This document shows, piece after piece, positions 25,356 to 38,862 of a stretch of 64,000 nucleotides of DNA. Source of the DNA: Enchytraeus crypticus (Eukaryota > Annelida > Clitellata > Enchytraeida > Enchytraeidae); contig CAJHZI010000513.1 of assembly GCA_905160935.1 (NCBI GenBank), positions 2,009,001-2,073,000 on the forward strand, in the 5' to 3' direction. The position numbers and the translations under genes are program-made. The notes beneath the pieces are model-generated. The model had not been told where the DNA came from. It worked only from the letters and a program-made list of their open reading frames with translations, and did no database searches. How positions within the stretch are numbered: the stretch's first letter is position 1; each line of letters starts with the position of its first letter.

Positions 25356-26819
25356 AGTAAACTGAATTTAAACTATTGAGCCACAACCACACCACGAGAG
25401 TATAACATTGTGCCCTGTTGTGGACACATAGATTAAAAGGAAAATCAATGAACGATGCGCTGCTCTGGCATATATGGTGCGTAGAACGGTGTTCGTGATA
25501 GTTCACTTCTTCTTCTTCTTCCTCGTAATGTTATGAGCATCATTATCCTTATTAGTATTAATGAAGCAGATTTTCAATGACTTCACTAATAGGCTTCTAG
25601 CATTTGGTAGACTTCAAAGGTGAAGGACTTTCAATATCCAGTACATTATTACTCCATGCGGTGCATTGTTTTTCCAGGAGCGATGTTTCTATATTTATAG
25701 ATTTCCTCAGTCGGTCTTTGTTTCTTAACGAGAACTGCAGTAGAAAGGTGTATTAATATTTCGCACCTTTCTCCCGTCATTTAAACCAACACGTCAACCA
25801 AATATCCGCTTTAGTTCATGCAGTGCATCGATTTCCAATGGGCCAGCCTCCTGCCGTGATAGCAACCAATATATTATAGCAATGGGACGCACGGATGGAT
25901 AGGTAGATAGAGTGATAGAGATACATGTAGGTGGATAGATAGATAGATAAATGATAAAAAATACAAATGTAAACTTAAACCAAATAATACAAAGACATTG
26001 TGATGATTTATGGTAAATTGACAGACAGAACGAGCGAAACCGACTACCGACAGAGAGGCAGAGAAGCAGACTGACTGACTGACTAACTGACTGACTGGCA
26101 GTATGTGGGAGACTGATAGCCAAACATTTGATACAACCTTGGAATTTCATTTACACATGGTTTACTGTATAGGTTTACTATATATATACCTGTTGTTGAC
26201 ATTTTAGTTTTTGATGTGAAAATTTTTCTGGTTTTCTGCATAAATTCCAACTGCGTCCAAAAGCAAAACTTATTATTGCAGTTTAAAGGTTTCGGTTAAA
26301 GACCGGCTTTTCCACAGTGCCAAATGTAAAATCAATACTATTGCATGAACGTTACGTGTCAACTGCAATTCTTATCAACAATTTCTTCTCAGCAAAACTT
26401 AAAATGGCTCGTGACAGCCATAAACCTCTTTAAACCTTTGTGCTAATGGATTGGACCCGTATTCATCAATGCAACAATATTATTATTATTGTTAATAATA
26501 ATAACAATTAGCATATTTTTGTTATTTATTATTATTATTATTATCATAATCAACATCATCATTGTTATTCTAGAATAGTATAATACTATATTAACAATAT
26601 ACCAATATAATCATACAATACTAATATAATGGAAATACTAATATAATAGTAATATACTAATGCAATACCACAATAATTGTCTTTCATGACGAGCATTGAG
26701 AGTCATGCTCCAAGTGACCAAATATTCATACAGATGAATCCATAGGCCAGAGATTCTGACTCCACAAATTGATCACTGCATCATTAACCATCATAGAGTC
26801 TAAACCCTAATCACAGTAG
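25354..26819. other. Gene-free; tetranucleotide patches
   Basis: A GATAGATG-type run lies at 25,888-25,950, a GACTGACT run at 26,068-26,100 and an ATT/AATA run near 26,475-26,550. I see no gene. Confidence 0.6.
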
Positions 26820-26925
26820 AACGTCAGCTACCTGTCCTAGTTTAAGCTAAGACAGGGTTTGAAGTCCACAGCTACTGATCGTCAGTAGGGCGCCTAAACG
26901 ATCATGCTACAGGCTCAGCAAGCAT
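26820..26925 (-). mobile_element. tRNA-derived SINE-like copy
   Basis: On the minus strand, GAGCCTGTAGCATGATCGTT is followed by a perfect anticodon-arm stem CTACTGA...TCAGTAG and by a B-box-like GACTTCAAACC. A tail containing AGCTGACGTTC follows. The layout matches the other tRNA-headed copies, but the body is diverged. Confidence 0.5.
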
Positions 26926-27169
26926 ACTGGCTGTCAAGATCTGACTGACTGGGTTCCGCTTCTCGTTAAGTTCTCCTTATTCCCAGACATGCACACCAGC
27001 GTCTGGGCACAGAAGATACTCTATACCCTTTTATTGCGAGAACACTCTTTCTTTCTTCGCTATTGTTTATTTAGGGAACAAGAAAATGCTCTGCTTGGAT
27101 AATGCTTGAAACTACCGGATTTTGATGAGGAATGTTAGAGCACCACATTCCACACAGAGAGTTTCAGAG

Positions 27170-27171
<2 letters not shown>

Positions 27172-27227
<56 letters not shown>

Positions 27228-27231
27228 TATC

Positions 27232-27263
<32 letters not shown>

Positions 27264-27655
27264 CAATATATATTCCAATGGTATTGTGGCTTTTGGCCAG
27301 TTGAATTACAATATCGCTATCACATATATTACTTTTTTCTGTTTTGCATAAGCTAATTGTCACTGAAGGCTTGGATAGTAAGTTAGATTTCGATAATGCT
27401 GATTACATGAATTATGTTAAAATTAAATATTCATTCAGAGTAATGGCTCTATCGGAAAATTACGCTATAAATGTTGAACCTATTTTGAAGTAATGTTACG
27501 CTAAATTGATTATTATGCCATATATCTAATCCAATGCATTTTCTTTTTTAATTTAAATTTAGTTTATTCAAGGTTAAATCCGTATGTTGCTCTTTTCGGT
27601 AATATTTCTCAAACCTTGTTCTGTTCCTACTGCCATGAATTTTGGTGATTTAAAG

Positions 27656-27732
<77 letters not shown>

Positions 27733-27937
27733 GTATATATAGGGATAGTCCCTGTATTACATATAAAGCATACTGATAATAAGTATGCCTGTATAGGCCT
27801 AAATGTAATATATGTACATATTTGTATTTACATGCATATGTATATATATATATATATACATGTGATAAATAAACATACATAGGCCTAACTCTGGCATAAA
27901 ATGTACCTTAATCTTATAGCTATATACATATATAAGG

Positions 27938-27992
<55 letters not shown>

Positions 27993-28142
27993 CATTATAC
28001 CACCACCTTACTTGACCTTCACTGTCCATTCAAAGCTACTGTGGCATTTAGCATATAGAGTGGCGCTTTATAAATATGCTTACAACTAGGCCTATATATT
28101 CATATATACATGTGTGTGTATATATATATATATATATATAGG

Positions 28143-28191
<49 letters not shown>

Positions 28192-28472
28192 GTGTATCTC
28201 TGCAAATGAATACGAGGTATATATAGGGCCTCAATAAAAAAGATTCATAAAGCCTAATGTCTTCATTGTCCTACTTCAATTATGGTTGTAGAAAAATTCG
28301 TAAAATAATATACTTTTTTAATATGTTACAATCGTGCATCAGAGTTTCTCCCGTTGATCATATATTATATGATCAATAAACTCTTTATAGGCCTAAACTC
28401 TTTATAGGCCTAAATAGAGCAGGCCTATACCGTATATAGTGTAATTTAAGTACATGTAGATTTATACATTTA

Positions 28473-28517
<45 letters not shown>

Positions 28518-28711
28518 GCCTCTATTAGTTTACCAATAGCCCTAATTACGTCGTATAATTATGCATCAAAACTTAACAATTTCTGATATATTTTACGTAC
28601 ATACGGAGATAAATGTTGCAAGACATTTAGCTCTAATTTTCAATTTTTATTATCAATCTAAAGCTGATTAACATAAACATTATGTCAGTTAGGCCTGCAT
28701 AAATTTTAACC

Positions 28712-28805
<94 letters not shown>
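27172..28805. repeat. Cluster of six (TA)n tracts
   Basis: TA runs lie at about 27,172-27,263, 27,658-27,740, 27,938-27,990, 28,117-28,190, 28,478-28,515 and 28,714-28,801. They are separated by short unique DNA rich in TAGGCCTA-type motifs. All long Tyr-Ile frames here are translations of the TA repeat. Confidence 0.9.
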
Positions 28806-28810
<5 letters not shown>

Positions 28811-29095
28811 ATATAATTATGTTAAATATATTATGTTTAACATATATTATTTTATTTAATAATTAATTAATTGATTTAGTTATTAAGTAATTAATTTAGT
28901 TATTTAGTAATTAATTAATTATTATATAATTAATTAATTTAGTTTAATATATATTATTTTATTTTATTTAATAATAATTATGTTTAATATATATAATTAT
29001 GTCTCTAACTATACAAGTATATATAGTCTTTATATAATGTATATACCTACCACATTATTAATGCAGTATTTGCATTATATATATAAATGCATAGA
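28806..29095. repeat. AATTAATT-rich AT block
   Basis: TAATTAATTA strings and TATTTTATTTAATAAT recur, giving a highly self-complementary AT stretch. Confidence 0.6.
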
Positions 29096-29190
29096 CATAT
29101 ATGCAGTGTTCTGCCGAATGGCAGGTCCACGATACACATTCATTCTCTCGAATATTCCTGCTTGCGCCATATAAAGCACTTTATGAATCA
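29096..29190 (-). mobile_element. LINE 3'-end fragment
   Basis: On the minus strand, AGTGCTTTATATGGCGCAAG, then ATGAATGTGTATCGTGGACC and TGCCATTCGGCAG. This parallels the sequence at 58,741-58,936, so it is another truncated copy of the same family of retroelement ends. Confidence 0.6.
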
Positions 29191-29421
29191 ATATGTTAAA
29201 CATTTCTTAAAATTCTACGCCTTATCTATATTATGTGTAGCCTGCAACTTAAGAAAACTATATCTTTTGAGGTGATTTCCAGTTGCCTTGGTAATTAAAG
29301 GGTTTATGGAAGACTGATAAAACATTGATTTCTAAAGAGATCTAGGGGGAAATGTTTTGGTTTTAAAATCATTTTCAGAATGAAAATATGCATTTTTAGA
29401 CTCACCAACTACCAATTATTT

Positions 29422-29426
<5 letters not shown>

Positions 29427-29485
<59 letters not shown>

Positions 29486-29486
29486 C
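29427..29486. repeat. (GA)n microsatellite
   Basis: About 28 GA dinucleotides with one AAAG interruption. Confidence 0.95.
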
Positions 29487-30789
29487 CCTAAATTAAGAAG
29501 TGAAAAGAGCCAGTTAGTTATCTATATCATTTTGGAAATTTAATAATAGCCAGTCTAATTTTCGCTTCCTAAAACATTATTATATTATTCCTTTTAAGTA
29601 TTCAGTCGGCCCTATATGCATAATATTATTATTTCAAGAGATTAAAAGCCCTGTTTAACGGTGCATTAAATCTGCTTTAAAACTATTGTAGATTACTCAG
29701 TCATTTGAAGACTAGATATTGCATTTTTAACAACCTATTCATCCAGTCTTCCTTTGATATTGTTTTCTTAAGTGAGGCCATTGAGTTCGTAGATCTATAC
29801 CTAGGCCTATTTTAAATAAGATCTACCTAGCTAGCCTAAAACTATATACGAAGGATATATTTTCTATAAAATATAAAATATATTAACTTTATACAGCAAA
29901 AATTAAACATTAAAAACTACATCTGCGCTCCTCTTGTGTTAACATTTACTTGTGAACAAAAACCACATGTTAATACACAGGATTGTAGCAGCTGTAAGAA
30001 AGCCATACAAAACACGAGAGGGCGGTCCTTCACTAGGCATCGACTCTTATTGGTAGGAATGGAGTAAAGTTTTAAATTGACGCTTGTTCAACCAATCACA
30101 ATCGTCGTCGCTAAGTCTTGCATTTGACTGAAAGTCATTTCAGTTCTAACATTCTTACCGCTGCAGACAAATATTTTCTGACGACTGAATTACTTTGATA
30201 CTGCTTTGTGAATAATGTTTTTGTATTTTGATATCGGTCGACGTGTGAAAATTATAATGCGATATTGCCGTGCGGCCGATTTAAACTGAACGCGATATGT
30301 CGCTATATAAATAAATCAACGGGGTCGAATGGGTATAGCAAACCCCTTTGTTGGTATATACTGCCATGTTTCCCATTTCGTGTTATTTCGTTCTTTTCCG
30401 TACGTCTTTAGAATTTAGGTTTTTTGTTACGTGAGAAGAATTAATCGATTCTCGATAATAAATGAATCTCAATCTAAATCATACGTAGTCATTATATTGC
30501 ACCAAGTCGTTAATTTTTATATCTAATAGGCCTACTGTGTTAAAATACTTGCGCATAATTTTTAAATTGCAAACCTATTTCCATATATAATTTACTTAAA
30601 ATACACTTTAGTAGCTTTCACTGTCACCTATTATTTGTATTGTTGGTTTGTTGTAATTGTATTTTCTCTATTTTGATTTATAGCTTCATGAAGTTGATAG
30701 AGCTGTTACTGGGTGGAGTCGATGGCTTTTCTGGTTTATGATAAATAAATAAGGTGTGAATTGAGAAATTTAATAGAGGATCCAAGAGG

Positions 30790-30829
<40 letters not shown>

Positions 30830-31263
30830 CTGTAAAGGACGTTTCTATATTGTGTATAGATCCCAATGGATATATGTATGCGCAGTAGGTTAAATTATAT
30901 GAAGAGTTCAATTACATCTCACAGCGGGACATCAACTTTATATATCTGTCTGATCAACTTTTCTGCCCCCCATTTCCACCAACCCCCCCCCCCACCCACG
31001 CCATCCCCTGCCTCTCACTGATTACCATTGGATTTTTTAATACAACTAAACAACTATACAACTGAGCATCACAACTATACAATTCAACTGTACAATACAA
31101 CTATACTTTATCTATAATTATACTATACAAGTGAACTGCTTTTTAATATTGAATTTATCAAACTCCAGCTGTGATACTGGGTATACAGCAGCTGTGAGAC
31201 ATAGATGCTGCATGTGTACACAGATGATATATACAGCTGCGATGATATGTATATATACAGCTG

Positions 31264-31328
<65 letters not shown>

Positions 31329-33583
31329 GCTGTGCAATTGGGTACACAACAGCTCTGAGACAAAGTACTTAGACTATACAACTGTGACACTGGGTACACA
31401 GTACACACACAGCGGCTATGGGACATATTACTAGGTCTTTTATACCAGTGTATGTTTAGCTCTTTTACGTCAATATTATCGTTTGCTCTCAGAAGTGCGT
31501 CCATTGCGTCCCAAACTCAGGCAAGAGTGTTCAAAGATTTCCGATGTGTTTTTCTGTTGCTTTTGACTGTTTTTGTTTAAATTCACATAGGCCTATTGAG
31601 GTTAGATTTAATCCAGGCCTACTTTCATTAATTCCCCTTGATTACTTTCATTCACGTTCCATTTTCTCTTTGCATACTTTCTTCGCGAACATTTTTTGTT
31701 TATACGACAATCCAAATATTACACGGATACAGGGCATAAGGGTAACGTCATGAAGTTTTAAATAACAAATCCTGAGGTGAATTGAACTCTCGCGGATTCT
31801 CGACAAGTGATAGGTATCGATATAGTAGTTGATCATTTCACTATAATGCGTGTTTACTTTACTTTATGTGTAGAGGCATAGCCAAAATTTTATGGAAAAG
31901 GCGAGAGAAATTTAGTGTCAGTTCTTTCCGTATATACCAAAAGTAACCAAAGATCCTCTTGATCTCCTCACTGTTACATTCTATTCTTTATCGCATATCC
32001 TACATCATCTGCACTGTTAATATGTCGAAGTGCAAAGAAACAACCGGACGTAGACAACGGCTCTCTATCTGTATTTGATTACTCGATTTGCACGATTCAT
32101 TTAGCGACGGGAAGATTTGCTCAGAGAATTACTGTATGTTCGCCTCACACTGAGAAATAATGGTGTTTTAATCATTGGCAAAATGAAAATCAAGTGCTTC
32201 CTGGATGCGTTTAATTGAGTCGCATTTATGAAATAATCGACTTCGTAAAAAGGAAACCGTCTACAGTAAAATGCTAATATGAATTTAAAGCTCTCCTTTT
32301 ACCGCGATTCATAATAAATTATTATGAGGACAGTATTCTGCGACATTTTGCTTAAATCTTAAAAGTGTTGTTTAAAGCTGTAGCTTTGATTTCTGCATGA
32401 TTAGGCTTATACATTTTATTTATAATTCTGATATTCTAAATTAGAGGCTTATTTAATAATTCAGTAAAATTTTCTATTTGATAAATGCAAGTAGGCCTAT
32501 AAAACATAGACCTATAAGAGTGTGATTTATTTCAAATCTGATTTTTCCCCAACCCCCCCCCCCTCCCGCACCACCCCAAAGGACAGTAAAGATTCCTATT
32601 TGATCTCTCGCTTCATTGATTTAGGGATCTTCTCCAAAGATCCATCATTGGAACTTTTCTAATAGAGACTGGGACAGAAATATCCTTTTCCTGCATAGAA
32701 AAATCTTACAGTAACTTTGAAAAATCTTAACGTGTTTCTGCAAAACTTTTAAGATGACGAAAATATTGGAACATATCTGTCACAATCTGCATATCGAAAC
32801 CTGAAAAAGCTCAGTTCAGAAAATATATATGATGTGTAGGCTCTATAGGTGATAAAATTGTGAATTTGGCATTAAATAGAATTAAATATCGGGCTCTATA
32901 ATTTCTGCAGTCCTAATATACTTGACTGTTAGCCTATATAAAGTATACGTTTAGACTGTTGACATTAAAGGTCTAACATTTTGATATAAAACGAGCGTGT
33001 TTCAAAGCTTAGATGTCATTCAATGCAATAAATGCATTCCAAGAAACGCGCTACTATAGCCTTAAATCAAGAATAAAGTATCACAGTGGAGGGCTATTAC
33101 GTCACATTTAACAAATCACTCGCTCTATTGCACAATCATGCAGCGGTCAAGATGTTGCAAATCAAGGAATGCAAATCGAAAAACCGTTCTACGTAAATTA
33201 AAGCCAACAAACTTGTGAGTAATTTATAAGCTATATATAAACTGCTTTCAAAGATAAAAGGCAGAGTATTACACAATGATATCTCACAATAGCCTATAGC
33301 CTCTACACGTGCACACACAACACAATGCCCATGATCAAAGCCAGATCAAAATATTTTATACGAATTAAAGGGCGAACCTTGTAATTTAAATATCAACTTA
33401 TAAATGGAATCTGCATGATTGTAAATTTCTTATTACTGAGAACATTCTATCCAGATTTAAAACTGTGACTATAGAGTTTTATTGCGGATATCAGCGTGTT
33501 AATCATCTAGAAATATTACGTATAATGAAAAGAACACTTTCAGAAAATTGTAATGGATCTCGTCAAAAATGAATGGATAAAAT

Positions 33584-33585
<2 letters not shown>
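29487..33585. other. Gene-free, TAGGCCTA-rich DNA
   Basis: Contains a (GA)n run at 30,792-30,826 and a (TA)n run at 31,268-31,325 flanked by CAGCTGCGAT and GCAGCTGTG strings. Poly-C tracts occur near 30,985 and 32,553. AGGCCTA strings occur many times. Around 30,045-30,115, ATTGG and CCAAT boxes sit close together, but no gene can be tied to them. Confidence 0.55.
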
Positions 33586-33624
<39 letters not shown>

Positions 33625-33780
33625 AGAGAGAGAAAATAGAGAGAGAAAGAGAGAGAGAGGGAGAGACAGAAGGAGAGAGAGAGGGAGATGAAAAGAGACA
33701 GACAGAAGAGAGATAGAGGAGGAGAAAGAGAGAGAGAGAGCGATAGTGAGAGTGAGAGAGAGAACAAGAAAGAGATAGAT
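33586..33780. repeat. (GA)n purine tract
   Basis: Interrupted GA repeat about 190 bp long. The Leu-Ser frames on the minus strand are its translation. Confidence 0.9.
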
Positions 33781-35382
33781 TTGAGGATTGATGGTTTGTT
33801 GGCAGGCTAGGTGATCACGTGATGTAAGCTGTTTATTAAATCCCCTAGTGTCCGCTACACGCTTCATTAGCATTATCATCACGACTTGATGATGATGATG
33901 TTGTTCTGCTTAATGACGACATTAGTCATTCTTACGTTGTTACTGTAGTCATTAATGCCGCACTGTCTTCGCTCATTACTCCATATATCCGCTGGAGTAT
34001 CACAAAATTTATGATTTTAAAAGAGAGGTACCGTAAGGAAAAGGTTCAATAATTTGAATTCTAAAAGTATACTGGAAAATTACCGATTTAATATTTTTAC
34101 AGATAATTTACGGAACCTTACCAAAAATTATTAAATAGTGTACAATGTAACTGTATATTATACAGGACTATAATTAATTGTATACCTTAACTAGTCTCGA
34201 ATTTTATTGACTTCTGTGTAATTTTGTAGGAAATATTGAAAAATTTGAGATATTGAGAAATTTGCAAGTCGCAGCTGCTGCGCATAAAGCAATGACGAAA
34301 ATGTAAACTTGAAGCCATTGCTTCACGATGAGTAACTTGCGCTCTCTGGTGAGTTAACTAATTACATTGTTAATTCTTCTTCGACATTTTTTTATTATAC
34401 TAATTATTTAACGACTAATTAGTTAAACATTCAAGCCAAAGTATAGTAGCTTTCCTGATATCATCTGATATAATGTGCTATAATATAAGTCTAATGAGAT
34501 TATTAACTATTGAAGCCGTCGTAGCTCTTGTAAGTTAATGAAATTAACTCATTAATGTGTATTTAACGTCAAGGTCAGAAGCCAGACGTCGTTTGATTTC
34601 GAAACCACCTGGAGAATATCTGATCTTGGCTGTTTGTTGTCTGGGTTCTTATCCCTATCGTCTGGCTATGAAGAGTTGCGTTATCCAGCTGAAGCAGACG
34701 TTGCATTGTGATTTGTTGCTCTGTTTTGGAAGGTAATTTATTTCGTTACGGTAGCTCCTATATATCATGAACTACGCTTCCAGAAAACCAGGTGTTATGA
34801 TTCGATATTTAAATAAAGTAGTGTGCCATAATTTCTTAGACACATATAGGAGCCTAGGCTACTTGAATTCGTGGATGTTATAATATTATGCTAATATCTG
34901 TAAACGTGCAAGTGTTGTATGCTATTAGGCCCTATGTACATGTATATCGTGTAGGCTGAGGCTCTATGTATATTATAAGCCGGCAATTTAGTAGGTGTAT
35001 GACTATGTTTAACGATATATAAGCAACAGCAATTTTATACAAGAAGTAGGCCTAATTCCACAAATATTTGAGCTGTTTTGAAATATGCTGTTCATATAGT
35101 TTTAAGGTGTGGAGGCCTACATGTTAGTTTATTCAGGCCTTTACGCCCAGTCATAAGTTCTCTACTACATACAAGCTAGATTCTTAGGTAGTACGCCTGA
35201 CGAAGGTTTCGAACAATCTAATGTTTTTGTGCCGGCTTTGATCTAGTCACATATTCTTCCAATTATCTGGTGACACGCTTATTTGAGGAGATACGTCTAC
35301 ATATTGTACATGTAGACACACAATCACACACGGAGACACGCAAATATACATCTTTGTCTACGCTAAATATTGTGACATAGAC
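33781..35382. other. No recognisable feature
   Basis: AT-rich DNA. A short frame (ATG near 34,670) ends in a GGAAGGTAATTT donor-like string near 34,735. With no linked exon I do not call it. Confidence 0.4.
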
Positions 35383-35420
35383 AAACACAAACACACACAC
35401 ACACATACACACAAACACAC

Positions 35421-35465
<45 letters not shown>
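35383..35465. repeat. (AC)n plus (GA)n compound microsatellite
   Basis: ACACAC run followed directly by a GAGAGA run. Confidence 0.95.
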
Positions 35466-35468
<3 letters not shown>

Positions 35469-35920
35469 ACAGTCACTGTCAACAGAGTGTGGAAGTGGAA
35501 CTATGGATACGCTAGGCTGACTTCTTGTGGAGGTTGTAACAAGATTAATGTCGCCGTTAATACGCCAACTTGCGAATGAAATGAAGATAAATCGCCTCCA
35601 CCACTCATATGTTACAGCAACTCAATTAACTCTCTGTTTAGTCGCCAGGCGGCCGATAGAGTGTGGACAGCAAGGGAATTCCGATAGCTTACCTAGCTAT
35701 AAGTGCACGTATTAATGGATATATAATATATATAAGCCCTTTAAAAGGTGTAAAAAATAAATTTAAAAATAATATAAAATAAAATAATTATATAAAATTG
35801 TATATATTGTATAAAATAGTATTGTTAAACAAATAATTAATTAAATAACAGATGCTGCTAATTTCTTGATCCGCTTTCAATTTCTTCGCTGAAAGTTTTA
35901 TTTGAGCGCTTTGAGTTTAA

Positions 35921-36172
35921 AACACAAGTCTAACACAAGTCTAAAAACCAGTAAAAAAGCTAATGTTAACGTCAGTTTCCTCACTCGAAATCGATGCCAG
36001 TGACGGGCGAGCCCAGGATTTTAACCCAGCACATGCTGATCAGCGTTCGAATAGCTTACCGACATCGCCACTGGCTCCAACCAAGTCTAAACAAAAGTCT
36101 AAACAAAAATCTAAACACACGTCTGAGCACAAGTCTAAACACAAATCTAAACAGAAGTCTATACACAAGTCT
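35921..36172. repeat. 12-bp minisatellite split by a SINE
   Basis: AAGTCTAACAC-type units at 35,921-35,950 resume after the SINE as CAAGTCTAAACA units at 36,082-36,172. The array must predate the SINE insertion. Confidence 0.7.
35957..36080 (-). mobile_element. tRNA-derived SINE copy 2
   Basis: On the minus strand: GGAGCCAGTGGCGATGTCGG (A-box region), CGAACGCTGATCAGCA (anticodon-arm-like), GGGTTAAAATCC (B box), then the body CCCGTCACTGGCATCGA and GAGGAAACTGACGTTAAC. This is the best preserved copy of the family and lines up end to end with 3117-3240. Confidence 0.7.
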
Positions 36173-36608
36173 ACATATTGCTCACTAGAAACTGCAATGA
36201 GCTACGCTATACTGGACACATACAAGAAACATTTTAGAAAGTCATATTTAAATAAAGACCTTTAACAATGCAATTTAAATCATCGTATATACTTAATAGA
36301 TAGGTTGAAGCTATTTTGGTCTTCTTTTTCTTTTATTATGTATATTATTTTAAATTGCAGTTTAAAATTATACTCCTGCCTATATCCTATGCACAAGTTC
36401 ACCTGTTATCTTTTTTCAGTTCACCATACTTCACATTTAGTTTGTTTAATTAAAGTTTAAATAAACCACAATTTAACGTCTGCTTCCTTCACATTTAGTT
36501 TGTGCCTTTCCTGTTGCATTTGCTTATTTATGTGTTGTGCATGTGAAATCTATAGGGTTCAGTGACATGAACGTCACTGTATGTCATGTAATGACTCTCA
36601 TGTAAATG

Positions 36609-36653
36609 AGTCATGTCTGAATAATGACTGTCAGTCATTATTCAGACATGACT
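36609..36653. repeat. Perfect 22-bp inverted repeat
   Basis: AGTCATGTCTGAATAATGAC begins a 22-nt arm. After a single T at 36,631, its exact reverse complement follows. Flanking strings (GTGACATGAACGTCAC near 36,560; CAGTGACATGAATGTCATG after) repeat the TGACAT theme. Confidence 0.85.
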
Positions 36654-36984
36654 GTCAGTCATTAATGAATGTATTCAGTGACATGAATGTCATGTATGAA
36701 ACTACACGAACAAAAATGTTAAAACTGATAACATTTACTAAATTAGCCTAACTTATGTCTTTGGATTGGTTTACTACCCAATATTGAAATTTCACAGTTT
36801 GTTATACCTATGTCGGGTTGGTTTGGCTGCACAGTGCTTGATAGCTGTAAGAGAATTTATGCACAAGTAGCAGCTTATGATGTCGATATTCAACTAGCAT
36901 CCAAGAAAGAGAGAGAACTACTGAAGTATCGCTTTTGAAGATATCATATAAGCTGTGTTGTTGCTAGGAATCATAAATTGTGAT

Positions 36985-37022
36985 CATTGTGAAAAGACCG
37001 ACGACCTAACCATTAAGCCACC
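36985..37022 (-). mobile_element. tRNA 5'-half-like fragment
   Basis: The minus strand reads GGGGTGGCTTAATGGTTAGG, which has a good tRNA A-box (TGGCTTAATGG). The second half of a tRNA is not recognisable, so this is probably the head of another diverged SINE. Confidence 0.35.
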
Positions 37023-37927
37023 CCATATACTCAATATCAGCACTTTAATATCACTCCGTGCATTAGGCTAATGACACTCTTAATATTTGACCTTCAAATA
37101 AACTTTAAACTTACTATATTCACCAGATGTCTGCAGTTTACATATTCAGGGACTCATACCCTTATGCTATATCATGTCAAGATAAAGATTTGCGCAATTG
37201 TGGGCCTTTGATGTTATATAGGCCCTATACTAAATTTCGACAAATCTGTGATTGCAGCCGCTTTTAATGGTTAACTACGTTATTATCTTTTCCTGCAGGT
37301 TAACATTGAAATCCGGTGAACAGGTTTCAGTGGCGGAGCCAGGAACAGCATAAAATCTTGGTGCCATTCTTTCAACTTCCAAATTGTGTCGTATATTAAA
37401 GAAAAGGTTTTTAAATAACGTTTACCAGAGGTATGTTGGGGTCCAAGGGTGTGGCGATCATTGTCAATCATTTCAGTCATTCAAAAGTTAACAAAACAGT
37501 TGCATGATTAAAAAAGTTCCTGAAAATATTTTCAGAAACCCAAAAGAATTTCTGGATCCGCCCATGTTTAAACCAATGATCCACAGGTTTCAAAGTTCCA
37601 ATTGGTTTTTTACCAACGTTTAGTCAATCACAGAATAGGATACAGAGCAAATGTGGCCTTCAGTCTTTTAATTTTTTTCATGGACTTGTTGTCTGAACTC
37701 TTTTAAGAACTGCTTGTCCGGATACTCTTCCATGGACTGCTTGTACGGATTCTCTTTCGTAGACATCCAGATTGTTGCTTGATTTAATTATTTTAAAATA
37801 ATTGTTGCTAATTGGCTTGAATATGGATTCACAGAGCCCGATGTTATCGAACAATACGATTAGTAGACACTAAAGAAGATTAATTCCAGTCTAGAATGTC
37901 TCAAACAATCAATCAATCAATCAAGCA
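37023..37927. other. No recognisable feature
   Basis: No coding or repeat structure was seen beyond short AT-rich strings. Confidence 0.4.
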
Positions 37928-37980
37928 ATAAAAATTTAACCTCTGGTTCCTCGCCATAAGGCAATGTCAGAGACGTCAAA
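37928..37980 (-). mobile_element. SINE body fragment
   Basis: On the minus strand, GACGTCTCTGACATTGCC and GGCGAGGAACCAGAGG resemble the shared SINE body. No head is present. Confidence 0.4.
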
Positions 37981-38225
37981 TGTCTAATACTTCAGTGTGT
38001 AATATAATGCCTTAGGCAACGTCAAAGAAATTTTAAACGACAATTTCTATGTTTTGGAATCAACTTCATGTAGACCATAGAGCCGAACCGAGAGTAAAAT
38101 CTTGTACATTCACAAGACTGCTAAATGGCTAATTGACTAAACTTTGTTATTGCTAAGCATGTGACATTAAACGGTGATAGATATCATCAGAGATGAAGTT
38201 GTCACTATGATGCGTATCTAAATTA

Positions 38226-38335
38226 AAGTTTAGCATATTCTACTAGTGACAGGCGTGCACTGGATTGAACTCATCCTCTACTGATCCACAGCCGTGCACC
38301 TTACCGATCTTGCTAACGGCCCAGAATTATAAAAG
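38226..38335 (-). mobile_element. tRNA-derived SINE copy 3
   Basis: On the minus strand: GGCCGTTAGCAAGATCGG (A-box region), GGCTGTGGATCAGTAGAGG (anticodon arm), GAGTTCAATCC (B box), then GCCTGTCACTAG. Same order and spacing as the copies at 3117 and 35,957. Confidence 0.6.
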
Positions 38336-38577
38336 CCTCTCTAAGCTAAAAATATTCATGAGTTTCTAATTACTATAGAACAAATATGGTTATGAAGCAA
38401 CTTTAATGGAAATTTCCTATTCTCGTAACACTTTATCAGAACAACTAGAGTTCCCGGCTGAACTAGAGTCATCATTACATTTAGATAGCAATCTTACCTG
38501 GAAATCCTACTATTGCACTTATTACTTAGATGCATTAAGCTTTAAATAATGTCTAATTCAGTGATTCAGCGCGTATA

Positions 38578-38862
38578 GATAACAATAGAGATCACAGTGC
38601 AGATCACAGTACAGATCACAGTACAGATCACAGTATAGATCACAGTACAGATCACAGCACAGATCACAGTACAGATCACAGTACAGATCATAGTAAAGAT
38701 CACAGTACAGATCACAGTACAGATTACAGTACATATCACAGTATAGATTACAGTGCAGATCACAGTACAGATCACAGTACAGATTACAGTACAGATCACA
38801 GTACAGATCACAGAATAGATTACAGTACAGATCACAGTACAGATTACAATACAGATTACGGT
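38578..38862. repeat. 12-bp minisatellite
   Basis: About 24 copies of CAGTACAGATCA with single-base variants. On the minus strand it would encode Cys-Asp-Leu-Tyr repeats. The frame has no signal, splice or domain context, so I treat it as non-coding. Confidence 0.9.

Noticed and set aside
30040-30120. Promoter with ATTGG/CCAAT boxes
   Set aside because: Two CCAAT-type strings are close together, but no TATA box, exon or transcript end can be tied to them.
34670-34745. Possible first exon ending in GGAAGGTAATTT
   Set aside because: A short frame with a donor-like end but no promoter element or downstream exon that I can link to it.
38578-38862. CRISPR-like array
   Set aside because: Repeats are 12 bp with no unique spacers, and the genome is animal. 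It is a minisatellite.
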